Shown piece after piece: positions 13,259 through 24,605 of a DNA stretch of 64,000 nt. Numbering within the stretch: the stretch's first letter is position 1; the number at the start of each line of letters is the position of its first letter. The stretch spans positions 46,366,523-46,430,522 of the forward strand of contig OX359273.1 of the NCBI GenBank assembly GCA_947179155.2. Direction: 5' to 3'. The position numbers and the translations under genes were made by a program. Under the pieces are notes generated by a model, which was given only the letters and a program-made list of their open reading frames with translations, was not told the DNA's origin and did no database searches. This stretch comes from Hedera helix. Taxonomy: Eukaryota > Streptophyta > Magnoliopsida > Apiales > Araliaceae.

Positions 13259-14501
13259 TGATTTGCTGTTGTCTCGCTTTCCAAGTAGATATAATCATAT
13301 AAATTCATGCCGAGTAGTTAAAAAATAAACATATTTTATTTACAAATTAAATTGGAGAAATATTTAGCAGGTATATAATGTAGAGTCAAACCCTTAATTT
13401 GTACAAATCTAGTCTCGTACGGAATTAAATGTGGGCATTCTGATGATGTGATGTTTTAATGAGAAGAAGATCCAGAGAGATGTTGATATAATAGTAATAA
13501 GGACTGGTTGGAGCAGTTGTTGATATTGGACCTACCTTTTGGGTTTATCTCAAAGACGGCAACCAGAAGAAAATGAAAGAAAATTGAGAGGAAGGTCAGA
13601 AATCCGGGTGCTGTCTTTCTTTCGTACAAAACATGTACTCTCCTACTAATAACAAAAATGATGCACACAACACAACAATGAATACTTCACACCAACAGTT
13701 TTTTCTCCTTCCTTGCACCGTTTTGCCAAGAGCTAGATTTTCATTTGTAAAATTTATAACTATTTAAAATACTAGTATATTTTTGTTCCTTATTTACCTC
13801 TTATAATAATAAATTATTAGCTTAGTAGAGGTAACGTGACATTAAAATTGAGATGCAAACTTAAAAGACATGTTGTCATTTTACTATTATCTATGACGTT
13901 TAGCTAGCTTGTCAAGAGGGGAATACTATTTTGCTAGTATTTTTGTTAGTTTCAATCTGACATCAACAATAACCTATTGCGGATGATTTACATAGGGTAG
14001 GGTCCTCTTTGGGTGGGTATAGGAGCTAGGAGACTTGTGGAACTAACAAAAACTCACACGTATGAGACGAAAAATTATTTCATATTTTTGGGACACGTGA
14101 ATAATATGTTCTCCTCTTATATATTTATGGGTTTTATCATAAGCGGACTCACATGTATGTGACAAGAAAGGGTATACTGTTCACTTATCCTAAGAGTATG
14201 AAATAATCTCTATATATCAGAGAGAAAGATTACTTTTGAAAATTCTTAGCCGGATATGAGATATAGGCAGTTCTCCGTTATTATGCTATTTGGTGGATTT
14301 GAAATGCTTTTCTAGCTATTTTCATGCAGAATGGAAAATCTATTTTGTCACAAACATTCTCATACTACTTCTGCGCCTCGATAGAAATAAAAAGGAACAA
14401 AACAATAAAGTCAAATTTTCATCACTAATGTGCATATCCAAAGAAAAGGGGAAATTTTCTTGTGTTGCGATTGTTTTAGAGCTAGTAAAATTGAACAAAC
14501 T
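12201..14501. other. AT-rich gene-free spacer
   Basis: This stretch holds AT-rich sequence and one long TA microsatellite. No coding similarity is recognised. A short open frame on the minus strand at 13456-13668 has a hydrophobic middle but no recognisable family. Confidence 0.45.
13191..13254. repeat. (TA)n microsatellite
   Basis: An essentially uninterrupted TA dinucleotide run of about 60 bp. It can extrude as a cruciform and is likely length-polymorphic. Confidence 0.95.
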
Positions 14502-15448
14502 TCATTTCCTAATCACAAACTCTTCACCAGACTGCCTATCAATATGCTTAATCCATCTCCTCTCACCCTTTCTACCTGAACCCCCCGAACCGTTTACCCC
14601 GCCACTGGCTCCTACATGTGCAATATCAAGTCCCTTCCCTACAGGCAAAATCACGGACCGCACGAGCCGTGATCCCCCATCAACAACGCCACGCCATCTA
14701 AACTCTGACTCTGAGCTGCTAGCATTCCTGGACACTAACACTGCGCCCCTCTGCCCAAATTTAGCCACCCTCAATATTCTTGTAAAGTCATCGTTTTTAC
14801 AATTCACCACTAGAAAATCTATGCCTATCAACTCCCGGAACGCTTCCTCCGGCTCCCCTACAATAACCTCCGGCGACATACCAGCCTTTTCCATGGCTTC
14901 CGCGTACTCGGATCTTGACAACAAATCCGGGACTATACACACGTGTCGTCCACACGTGTGCCGGCTCGCAATGGCCAGGCCAATGCTTGTTGTTGTCACT
15001 CCACCCCTTGACCATGTTTCTACCATAAGTTTAGCATTCCACCCTGCAGCCATGGCTGATACGAGCTCTGCTACGCTTGATTCTTGGAAAATTTCACACT
15101 GCATAAGGAAATTCAATCAAGAGATATGATCAGATTAAAAGTGAGAATACCAAAGATATAACAAAGGTTACCGGAAACGCTACAAAATGCACAAGACATA
15201 TAGTACAGAACGCAGGTTAATAAGATCTCCCAAATTCTAGTATCACGATTTGAACTATAAACATACAGTACGTAATAAAAGTTTCCTAGAAAACCTTATC
15301 TCAACCTTTGGAAACATATATTTAAATTGAAAGAACATGTACTCTTTCGTATATTTTGCTAAAATAGCTCAGATTATTATTTACTTACAGATTTAACGGT
15401 GTCAAGATAAGCTTTTGATGCCGTCTCCGGTGACCAAACTAGCTTCAT
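14502..15448 (-). CDS. DUF1442 family protein
   Basis: Two exons on the minus strand, 15448-15389 and 15098-14502, join after a codon boundary (donor TCT|GTAAGT, acceptor GCAG|TGT) to 218 codons. The N-terminus MKLVWSPETASKAYLDTVKS is the hallmark of the plant DUF1442 family, followed by the conserved AAELVSAMAAGWNAKL-like block, a Rossmann-like centre with HVCIVPD and GIDFLVVNCK, and a C-terminal LPVGKGLDIAHV. The family is annotated as SAM-methyltransferase-like, but no reaction is established and I propose none. The tail is unusually rich in Gly, Ser and basic residues. An internal ATG in the second exon would miss the conserved start, so the two-exon model is preferred. Frame and splice sites are intact. 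Confidence 0.9.
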
Positions 15449-15691
15449 TTTATTTTTCTTCTTATTGCTTTTGCGGGTTTTTTTGGTGGTGTTGAAATTT
15501 GGAGGGGAAAGAATGGGTTTTAAATGAGAGAAAGAGTGGGATAATTAAAGATGGTGTGTATGTCAGAGCGTTGACAATTGAATCCGCGCAATTCCAACGT
15601 GTTGTGTGGATTGGGATTAAAATCAGTGGATTAGCACCGATGGTTTTACTTCTCTTTTTTCTTATTACTAATAAAGAAGTCCAACAAACAG

Positions 15692-15740
<49 letters not shown>

Positions 15741-17585
15741 TCATTTGGCAACAATGCGAAAATAATTTTACGTTACGGAATACACTACGGGCTAAAACCA
15801 GATACACGGTATTAATACTTACTCATTTGGTTGTGTCATAATTATTTATGTAAATTATTTACGTAGCTTGGGATTGCAGTATGTGGATTACAACTTGGTC
15901 TAGATTGTTGGACATATTAGCTAAATTTTATTCAAAACTAAATGGACATAAATGCAAAACCAATACTAGGAAATAACTTAAAGCTGGAAGTCTAAAGTAG
16001 TGCCCAGCGCGGTATTACATAAAGGAAAAGTCTAAGGAGACGGGGAATTTGGACTGGAAAATTGAATAGGTCCAATTTTTTTTGTTTTCTTGTTTTTTTT
16101 TCTCTTTTGACTCTCAAAAAAAATTATAATATTTATTTTGATATCAAAGTACATAAATTCTCGTCTAATAATATAGTGATTTTAGGTCGGAGGATCATTA
16201 CATCATTGTCACTATGAGAATTTCTTATGATACTTTGCATAATACTCCACGTAAAATTCTCATGGTGGATCTGTCCAGTATATTGTTCTCTAACATGTAC
16301 CTATGCATTGACTCAATATTTCATAAATTTATGACCAATGAGATTTGACCATCAATCAATTCACATACTAGTCTCAATGCATCTTTGTTGTCTCATTAAC
16401 AATGATACTAGATTAGGGACATTTAAGAGCAATTATACTAATTGTAATTATATAATCTCATGTTCAAGTCATATACTTGAAGCTATATAATTCGTATCAC
16501 TATTCTAAGGACTTTTATTATGCTAACATTTATATAACGCAGTAAATAAAATTATAATAAAATAATTCATTTATTCAATCAAATATAATATCAAAAATAT
16601 TAAGCAATTACATCAAATAATTGGCCACTACGGCATGAACTCTAACAAAAATCGCACCAACGGTTCCGGCATATATGACAATTTTAGGGAGGTTGAAAAA
16701 CCAAATTTACGGTTTGAGTTTGGTTTCTGGGCAAAACCGCATTTAAAAAACCATATCGCACCATCCCCAATGATTTTTGGCTTTTTGATGCGTAGGTTCT
16801 CATCCTTTTGTCTCTTTTTTTTTTTGGTTTTTTACTTGATAGGCATATATACAAATTGTGCTTGTTGAATTTGGTTTACAAATTTGCTTTTAATAGATAA
16901 GACATTTATTTATTTACTAAATGTACAATTTGAAACTTGAGAACATTATTATCTGGCAATTAACAAGCCTTCATTTTGTTCGTAAATTTGTAAAAAAGTT
17001 ATGAAATTTTATTAAACTTTATTAGTGGCGTTCTACTTTTAGTGTATATTTTTTTTATAGGAGAAGGAAGGACAATGATCCCTTGTATAACATTGAATAA
17101 TTGAGTTTGAATCATGGGTTGTAATTACTTTGTGAGACTTGAGGTAGACATTGTCCATATTACTGAGTATATTCACATTTTATCATTTTATATTATAAGG
17201 GTTACTGAGCCTTAATAGTCATTGTGATATTTTTTAGTTCTTTATAGGTAGCATTCACTGTAAACTACAATGAATATTTTTATTGCCATCAATTTTTGTA
17301 ATAGAAAATTATTTTTCAATATGTATATATTCAATTGGTTTTAAAACCGAAACTGAACCCAAATAAAATCGCACCACATTTTTTAAAACCGCACTTTATG
17401 GTTTCATATGTGGTTTTAAATTTGTCAAATCTCATTTAAGCGGTTTCAGGTGTGGTTTGGATTTCAAACTACACCAAATCGCACCATGCTCTGCCCTAGT
17501 TAATATAGAGAAAGTTAATTGCAAAAATATCCCTCAAAATTTTATAAAATTCTATTTTTAACCTTAAGCCTTTCCTCTGTTACAG
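15449..17585. other. gene-free spacer
   Basis: It contains a TA microsatellite and, between about 16640 and 17500, scattered copies of an ATCGCACCA / AAACCGCA motif suggestive of subterminal repeats of a hAT-like element. No transposase and no gene were recognised. Confidence 0.35.
15694..15738. repeat. (AT)n microsatellite
   Basis: A TA dinucleotide run of about 45 bp, located roughly 250 bp upstream of the DUF1442 start codon and hence possibly in its promoter. Confidence 0.95.
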
Positions 17586-17771
17586 TTAGAGCAGAAAGTT
17601 GCTCATGGATCAAAAGTTGTGGTAGCTGCATCTGGTAAGAAGGTTGGGATTGTCACTACTGCACTTGGGTCTTGTCGACTTGGACTTTTGCGCCTTGAAG
17701 AAGCCTTCAAAGGGTCAGGAACCTTCAAAGGGTCAAGAACCTTGATTATACGAGGGCATGTTCGAATTTAA
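17586..17771 (+). pseudogene. orphan exon similar to a CAF17/IBA57 (YgfZ/GcvT-like) protein
   Basis: Sixty-one open codons follow an intact-looking 3' splice site (pyrimidine-rich stretch ending TTACAG at 17585). They encode SGKKVGIVTTALGS, then LGLLRLEEAFKGSG, which resembles the C-terminal part of plant IBA57/CAF17-type proteins of mitochondrial Fe-S cluster assembly. The expected ...GLGLLRLEEA core is changed to RLGLLRLEEA. An 18-bp tandem duplication repeats TFKGS-R/G. No other exons are found nearby, so this is probably a captured or residual exon. Family assignment is from memory and moderate. Confidence 0.5.
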
Positions 17772-18827
17772 GATAGAATAATAACACAATCACATAGAAT
17801 ATTAGATGAATAATGAAAAAGTAATAACACGAGATATACCCAGGATCACCAATTTGGCTAGTCCTACTTGTCTGATATATTCAATAGATGTCTCACACGC
17901 TCTATAATAATGTACACACCAAACAATTACTTTATAGTAACTAGAAAACTCTAGCTGCTATAACATGGGCTCAAGCTCAATACATTAGTAAACCAAAGAC
18001 TAGACCACTAAAAAAATTTCAAGTCCAATTACACCATTTCGCTTCGCTTCCAGGGGGCGTTGCCCCCTTGTAACCCCCGTCAGCTCACCGACGAGCTGGG
18101 CAACGTTCGCTCACCGGAAAACGAGACCTCCGACCACCCTGTCGTAATGGTCATTAGTCAAACCTGCAGAAATATAAGCTAATCCCAACAGGGCAGGAAG
18201 TTGTGAAGGTTGAAGCCATTAGACCAAAGTAGTGGCCGGCAGAGTGGTCTCTAGATAATCAACTACATAGCGTGGTTACCATTTTTTTGTTTATGCATCT
18301 GGGAACACATAATTTATTTCCCCGAGAAGAATATAATCAAATCCAGATATGGTTCTAAAATAGTTGTGGTGCAACATTATTTAGCAGTACAATAAATGAA
18401 ATGAGAGTTTTGAATTCGGCTAATTTACGACTTAGGTTCTTGTCCTGGTGAATTTCATATTTGCAGTACTACACTACTAATGTCTTTATGGATTTTTCTT
18501 TCAGAGAAGCTTCCAACTAGAAATATCTATATATCGGTTCTTCGATAATATCTGCTCAAAGTTTAGTAGTTAGCAAAGTACCTCAGCGTCACATGAATAG
18601 GGATCAAATGCGTGTCTAATTTGATTAGAAAATTACAAAATTTATTCACTAGTGAAATGAAGTACGAGTTCACAATATTTCTCATACCTAGTAAGTATGA
18701 CAATGTCGTGCTTTTAATATGTATCACTAGTGTTTTATTACTACAATAAGCGATCAAGAAAGAGATTATTTCCTACAGATTTCCTCTCCACCAGCTCTAC
18801 TATACACACTGTCAATCTCTTTAATCA
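17772..18827. other. spacer with a GC-rich hairpin island
   Basis: Mostly AT-rich. A distinctly GC-rich island occupies about 18040-18150 and includes AGGGGGCGTTGCCCCCT at 18052-18068, a perfect 7-bp stem with a 3-nt loop. It looks like part of an inserted repeat, but I cannot identify one. Confidence 0.4.
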
Positions 18828-20313
18828 TCAACAATCAGTAATGTTGCCTAGATTTTGTATCACTGCCTTCATGTTTGGTCTGCATTCTGGAAGCTCATCG
18901 ATGCAGACCAGCGCAATCTTTGTTAATTTAGCCGTCCCAGATTTAGAGAACTTGCCATTCATATTTGCATCAACGAAATCTTCGTATCTACAGGATTCAG
19001 CTGCCAGTCGCATTGAGTTGGTGAGATTTGTTTTACCGGATAGAATCTGAAGGATGATCACCCCAAACGCGTAAACATCACTCTTCTCTGTGAAACGGCC
19101 TGTAATAATGTACTCGGGAGCCATGTATCCTTGGGCAGCACTGACCTTTAGGGCTGAGAATACGATATCATCAGCAAGGATCTTTAGAAGTCCAGAATCC
19201 ATGATTATTGGATTAAACTGCTGGTCAAGGAGAACTTTCTCAACAGATATGTTTTGGTGTATGATTGCAGGTCTGTTTGTTTCATTTCTGTGTAAATATC
19301 CAATACCTGGTCCGAAAAAGTATAGAGAAAAGAAAAGAAGGATTACTAAAGGATCACTTGTACTTCTTGTAAAGCATATTCACATCATTTTCATTTATGT
19401 TGGAGTATGGTAATGTACTAACCTCTTGCAATCCCAGTGATGATAGAAACCCTTATCGGCCAGTCAAAAATGTGGTTGCTTCCATCTGCCAAGTCCAGAT
19501 ACCGTGAAAGGTTTCCTCTAGTAGCAAAATCATAGATGAGAAAACATTCACCCCTGCCCATTGAGCAACAAAAGCCTCGCAGTCTAGTGATGCTTTCATG
19601 TCTTAGAGAGGTCAGCAAGCGCAATCCATTCAAGAACTCAACTTCCTCCGATTTACAGCTGATCACATTAATGCTTTTTATAGCTACAACTGATCCATCT
19701 TTTAATATCCCTTTGTAGACAGCAGAGAACTTGCTCTTCCCTAACAAATTCACCTCCGAAAAGTACTGAGTTGCAGACTCAACCTCTTCCAAATTGAACT
19801 TGAACCTCTGTAGAAACTCATCAGAATCCTTACTGCCAATTTGATAACTAACCATTGGATCCCATTTATTGCTATACTAGAGGGTTGTAAGTGGAGAGGC
19901 GCTTCTTGAGTAAAAATCTTTGGTCTCGTAAGCGCTAAGCCGATCATCAGAAGTACCACTACCATCAGATGTGATCCCAATCTTCTGTTTTCGCCTGCAG
20001 TACTGAAATACACATAGAAACCCAACAACCATCAATGTAAAACTGGCTATAGTCACCCCAGCAATAATGGCGATTTGAGGGAGTTTTGATGATTTTGGGC
20101 AATGGGTTTGGTTGCAATGGGCATTAAACTTAGAATTCACGGGGACATGTTTTGGAGCAGTACCATTTGCTATTGGTTGTGCAAAAGGTTCAATTTGGTT
20201 AATGTTTATATTATCCCAAGAATTGCAAACTCTCAATGAAGAGAACCCAACACCGAATAAGCCAGGATTGTTTTCGCTGTTGAATCCTCCTTTTAATTTA
20301 TTTAAAGCTTCAT

Positions 20314-20338
20314 TTAGAGAGAGAGAGAGAGAGAGAGC
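20314..20338. repeat. (GA)n microsatellite at a splice acceptor
   Basis: On the minus strand this is a CT repeat directly upstream of the exon-3 acceptor (GAAG|CT at 20308) of the receptor kinase gene. It occupies the place of the polypyrimidine tract. Confidence 0.85.
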
Positions 20339-20515
20339 CATCATTTTGAGCAGGTAAGAATAAAAAATGGAGCACTAAAAGATGATTTAAGGAGATAATT
20401 TTGGAGCCAACTTACCAGGAGGGACAACTCCAGAGAGAGTGTTGTTTCGAACATCAAGAACCTTCAACTGAGGGGAATTAGCTAATTTAACAGAAATGTT
20501 ACCAAATAGCTGATT

Positions 20516-20542
20516 CCCCCCCCCCCCCCCCCCCCCCCCCCC
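20516..20542. repeat. poly-C tract (27 C) within an LRR exon
   Basis: Twenty-seven consecutive C bases on the plus strand encode nine glycines on the minus strand and keep the exon in frame. They stand where the family has leucine-rich repeat residues. Confidence 0.95.
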
Positions 20543-21533
20543 GTTCCCTATGCTGGAGGGAATTGGATCAGTCAATCTATTATGTTGAAATGTGACAACA
20601 CTTTGCTTCTGTAAATACCCAATCTCCGTTGGTATGCTTCCATTCAACTGATTATAACCTAGCTCCAGAACTATGGAAAAAACAAATTCACGCGCTGTAT
20701 AAGCTGACATTGCAAAATTAAAATAAAATAAAATGGGAAATTACCAAAATCATGAAAGATTTCAATTTCCCAGATTGCCAATTTGTAAAGCTAATTTGCA
20801 AGACAAAACCCATAAAACTGCTTAAATACTTTGAAACTTGTTTTTTTAATTGGATCTGTTTGATTTTGTTATACAGTTTAAAACCAACCATTTCCACAAA
20901 TGAAGGAAAAATCATGAATTTTCAAGCAAAAATCAAACTTTTGGCTATATAGCTTATGCCCAAATCAAAAATTCAAGAAACACTGCTTAATTTTCACATA
21001 ATATTCACTTCCAAAACAACTAACAGTGCTCAAAACAGGGTGCATAAAAAAGTTTTAAAAAAAAAAACGTTCTTTTTGGGGTACAATTACTAACCTTGAA
21101 GGCTAGCCATGTTCCCAATTTGAGGAGGTATAATTCGAGAAAGATTGTTCGTATTGAGATAAAGATCAGTCAACTCGGTGAGATTGGAAATATCTTTTGG
21201 TATCTCTCCAGACAAAGAGTTGAAGTGCAAGTAAAGACCAGACAAGCGTTTAAGTCTGGCCAGCGCCGACGAAATCCTTCCATTGAGACCTCTAGCTTGC
21301 AAGGAAATGTTAGAAACCTTAAGATGCACATTGCAAGCCACACCCTCGAATGACCTAACACTACATGGGTTCCCCTCATTGGTCCAAGATTTCAAGAACT
21401 TATTATCTGGATCTAGAGACAATTTTATCTCCATTAAAGCTCTCAGCTCTGCATTTCCATTGATGTGATTTGGAAGGGAAATTGTGAGAAAAAAAAGGAA
21501 ACTGAAGAGAAAATTATGGGAAATTTTGTTCAT

Positions 21534-23439
21534 CTCTGTTTTTTCTTTTTAATGAAAACAGAGTACTGAAAGAAATTATGTTACTTTCTCCATTAACATG
21601 ATAGTTAAGTTTGAATTCTCGAGTTACAGGCCCTGAATTGAATTTTTGCTGGCTCATTTACCGAGCAGAATGAGTAATGGGAACAGAGCGAGAGAGAGAG
21701 AGTTGTGAAGTGTGAAACTGAAAAGTTTTTGGACTTTTATTATGTACACCTACCTCCATAACTGAGGTTGCCACTGACACATGATCATGCATGAACATTC
21801 AACTAGGTCAATGATTACTATTGTGGATTACTTTTTTTCTTTAATTTTATGGATTTGCTATTTTTTTTTAAAAATTATAAAGTGACATAAATCATTACTT
21901 AGATTGAGAGTAATGTTATGGATTGATTAAAAAATGTGATTACTAATCATGATTAGTGTTTTTAATTATAATCGGTTTTAAAAAAATAGTTTGCATTGGG
22001 TAAATAAAAATTATTTAAAATAGTAATAAGTGAAAAATATTTGGTATAAAAAATGTGTTAATCACTTATTTTAAATGTCAATTACTAAAAAATAATGTTT
22101 TGAAAAATAAATATGAGTAATGATTGAAATTATTAAAATAAATAGGGATATATTAGTAATATATTTAGTCAAACTTAACTATTAGATTTGACAAATAATC
22201 AAAAATTTTAATTATTATTTTCATAAAAAATAATTATAAATAATTTTAAAATTAATTTATTAAATATTTTTGCTTCTTAAAATTTATTATAAGTAGATTT
22301 AACGGCTTGTAAGCGATCTTAAGCCCTCTGAATAATGTTGTCACTACCATGATTCAATCTATTGCTGGGAATAGAGTTATCCTAAAAAGTCGAGAAAATA
22401 TTTCTTCGACTTAGAAATATTGAGGCGCGGAAAGTCAGCGGTTTGGATACCTAAGCATAACATGGGTTGACTAATAGCAGGGCCTAGAAAATTTAGGAGG
22501 ATTATTAAATAATTTAGGGTTAAAGAGTAATTAGGCAGTGTAATTTATAAGCTTAGAGACATTTCCAAGAATTTAGGAGCTAAAATCGACTTATAGTCCA
22601 TTTTTTCTAGAGGGCAATGTAATGAAGTCCATAAAACTGGTACAAACAAGTAGTCGTGTCCCCAAAGACAAAGATTAACACTTCCTTAAATTAATATTGG
22701 CTCTTAATCTTGTCCTCCATCAGCGCAAAGACATGTATCACAATTTGGTTTACGGTATTAGTGATTTGTTACAAAAGTTGATATAATTTGATATTTTGTT
22801 AGATCAAAATTTGAGTTTATTATGTCGTCGCACTGGCTAGTATTTAAGTTTTAAGTCCGATTCTCTTGAAAAAATGGTCTGATTTATTATGTCATCAAGT
22901 CCAAATAAAAATAGATAAGTTTAGGGACACAAAATTCAAACACAAAATTAAACACTACATTCATCTTAATCATTAAAAAGTGAGGTATGACACAGATTTA
23001 TTTTTTAATAATTAAAATAGATATATAATATTTGGATGTTATACACTTATATTTATTCAATAAAAATTGAAATAACTCCTTCTATTCTACATAACATATT
23101 TTACTTTTCGAATTTTAAATTTGTGTTACACAAACTTTATTGAACTTCTGCCTTTCACTAAGCCAATTATCATCAAAAGTTGTAGTGAAATTTTTTATAT
23201 GGGTCTGCATTATCCGCCCACTTTATTCCAATTTGGTTAGAATATTTCAATTGAACATTTACCAATACATTTTTTTAAAATATTACAATAAAAATACATA
23301 CATAAAATATTTACAAAATTAGTACATCTTCAATATTTAATTTATAAATTAGTGCATTTTTATTCCTTTAATTTAGGTAAGTGATTTAATGGGTAGTTAG
23401 TTGGTTTCAAATTTCAAAATCCAAATTAGATGATTTTTA
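21534..23439. other. 5' flank of receptor kinase gene and AT-rich spacer
   Basis: A short GA run lies at 21689-21701, probably in the 5' leader or promoter. The rest is AT-rich with no recognised gene. Confidence 0.4.
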
Positions 23440-23893
23440 TTCATTTCTCTCTCCTCCATTTTATCTCCTCCATCTTCTTTCTTCTCCATAGTTAGTGGCG
23501 CCACTCTCCTCCCCGCGTCCGCCACTCCTCCGCCCAACCCCCACCCCCACCCCATCTCTTCCGCCCGCCTCCCCCGTTCCGCACGCCCGCACCTCCTCCT
23601 CCCTTCTCCCCCCGCCTTCTCCCTTCTCCCCCACCTCCTCCCGCCCTCACCCCCTCCTCCCCCCGACCACCACCCCCCACCCTCACCCCCACCCCCACCC
23701 CCCACCCCAGCTCCTCCGACACCCCCCCCGTCCCCGTCCTCGTCCCCTTCTCTCCTCCCCTTCCTCTCCCCACCCCCGCACCTCCTCCCCCCACCCCCGC
23801 CCCTCATCCCCCTGACTCTGCCTCTCCTCATCCCCTCGTGGTGGCTTCAGATCTGATCGTGGTGGCCACCCCCTCCCCCCACCTCCTTCGCCT
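23440..23893. repeat. C-rich, purine-poor low-complexity block
   Basis: The plus strand is almost entirely C and T (CCTCC, CACCCC and TCCCC units) over roughly 450 bp in an otherwise AT-rich region. The long open frames here are products of stop-codon-free composition, not genes. It is the left arm of a three-part structure with the following minisatellite and G-rich block. Confidence 0.9.
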
Positions 23894-24246
23894 ACTTTTT
23901 GGTTACCGTTGTATTAAAGGTTGGTTACATATGTATTAAGGTTTGGTTACCTTTTTGTATTAAGGGTTGATTACCTTTATATTAAAGTTTAGTTACCTTT
24001 GTATTAAAGATTGGTTACCATTGTATTAAGGTTTGGTTACCTTTGTATTAAAGGTTGGTTTACTTTGTTTTAAGGTTGGATACCTTTTGTATTAGGGGTT
24101 TGGTTACCTGTGTATTAAAGATTGGTTACTTATGTACTAAGGATTGGTTACCTTGTATTAAAGTTTGGTTACCTTTGTAATAAAAGTTTGTTACCTTCTT
24201 TATTAAGATTTGGTTACCTTTGTATTACATGGTTGGTTACCTTTGT
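23894..24246. repeat. 22-bp minisatellite, GGTTACCTTTGTATTAAAG type
   Basis: About 15 or 16 diverged tandem copies of a unit near TTGGTTACCTTTGTATTAAG, period about 22 bp, placed between a C-rich and a G-rich block. Confidence 0.9.
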
Positions 24247-24605
24247 ATGGACGAGGTGGGGGGAGGGAGGCGGGGAGGGGTGAGGCAGGCGGTGAGGGGG
24301 TACGGAGGAGGGAGGTGGGGACGGAGGAGGGGGGACGGAGGAGGGAGGAGGGAGGTGGGAGGTGGGGAGGGGGGACGGAGGAGGGAAGAGGGAAGAGGTA
24401 GGCGGGGAGGGGGGAGGGAGGACCAGGCAGGCGGGACGGAGGAGGGAGGGAGGCAGGGAGGGGGAAGGAGGAGGCAGGCTGGAGGGGGGACGGAGGCAGG
24501 CGGGGAGGGGGGAAGGAGGAGGCAGGCGGAGGCGGGAGGCGGGAGGCGGGAGGCGGGAGCGGAAGCGGGGGGGAGGGAGGAGGCGGGAGGGAGGGAGGGA
24601 GGGAC
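24247..24605. repeat. G-rich purine block with quadruplex motifs
   Basis: The plus strand is almost pure purine (GGAGG, GGGGGA, GGCGG units). Around 24536-24560 four GGG runs are spaced by four bases (GGGAGGCGGGAGGCGGG), matching a canonical G-quadruplex pattern. It is roughly complementary in composition to the C-rich arm 350 bp to the left. Confidence 0.9.

Larger units (their letters stand above)
18828..21533 (-). pseudogene. LRR receptor-like kinase (At5g51560-like) with one nonsense codon
   Basis: Four exons on the minus strand (21533-21095, 20670-20416, 20307-19423, 19306-18828) join with correct GT/AG sites and a continuous frame of 686 codons. In order they encode a signal peptide, an LRR N-terminal cap, leucine-rich repeats (LYLHFNSLSGEIP and similar), a Cys-paired juxtamembrane region (NPGLFGVG, HCNQTHC), a transmembrane helix (about 309-334) and a kinase-like domain with VAIK Lys442. 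Codon 375 is TAG (19877-19879), where the family usually has Glu, just after the membrane helix. The catalytic loop reads HQN instead of HRD and the DFG position reads DSG, so it is a pseudokinase; related family members also lack the catalytic Asp. Nine consecutive glycines from a poly-C tract replace part of an LRR. A cytosolic ORF can restart at Met383. Confidence 0.85.

Noticed and set aside
13456..13668. 70-codon minus-strand frame with a hydrophobic centre (FLTFLSIFFHFLLVAVF)
   Set aside because: It could be a small membrane peptide, but nothing beyond the open frame supports it.
14290..15129. Long plus-strand open frame of 279 codons
   Set aside because: It lies antisense to the DUF1442 exon and has no family resemblance; the minus-strand protein is clearly the real one.
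16635..17504. Possible hAT-like element with ATCGCACCA/AAACCGCA repeats
   Set aside because: The motif words occur at both ends but in the same orientation, and neither matching termini nor a target-site duplication could be found.
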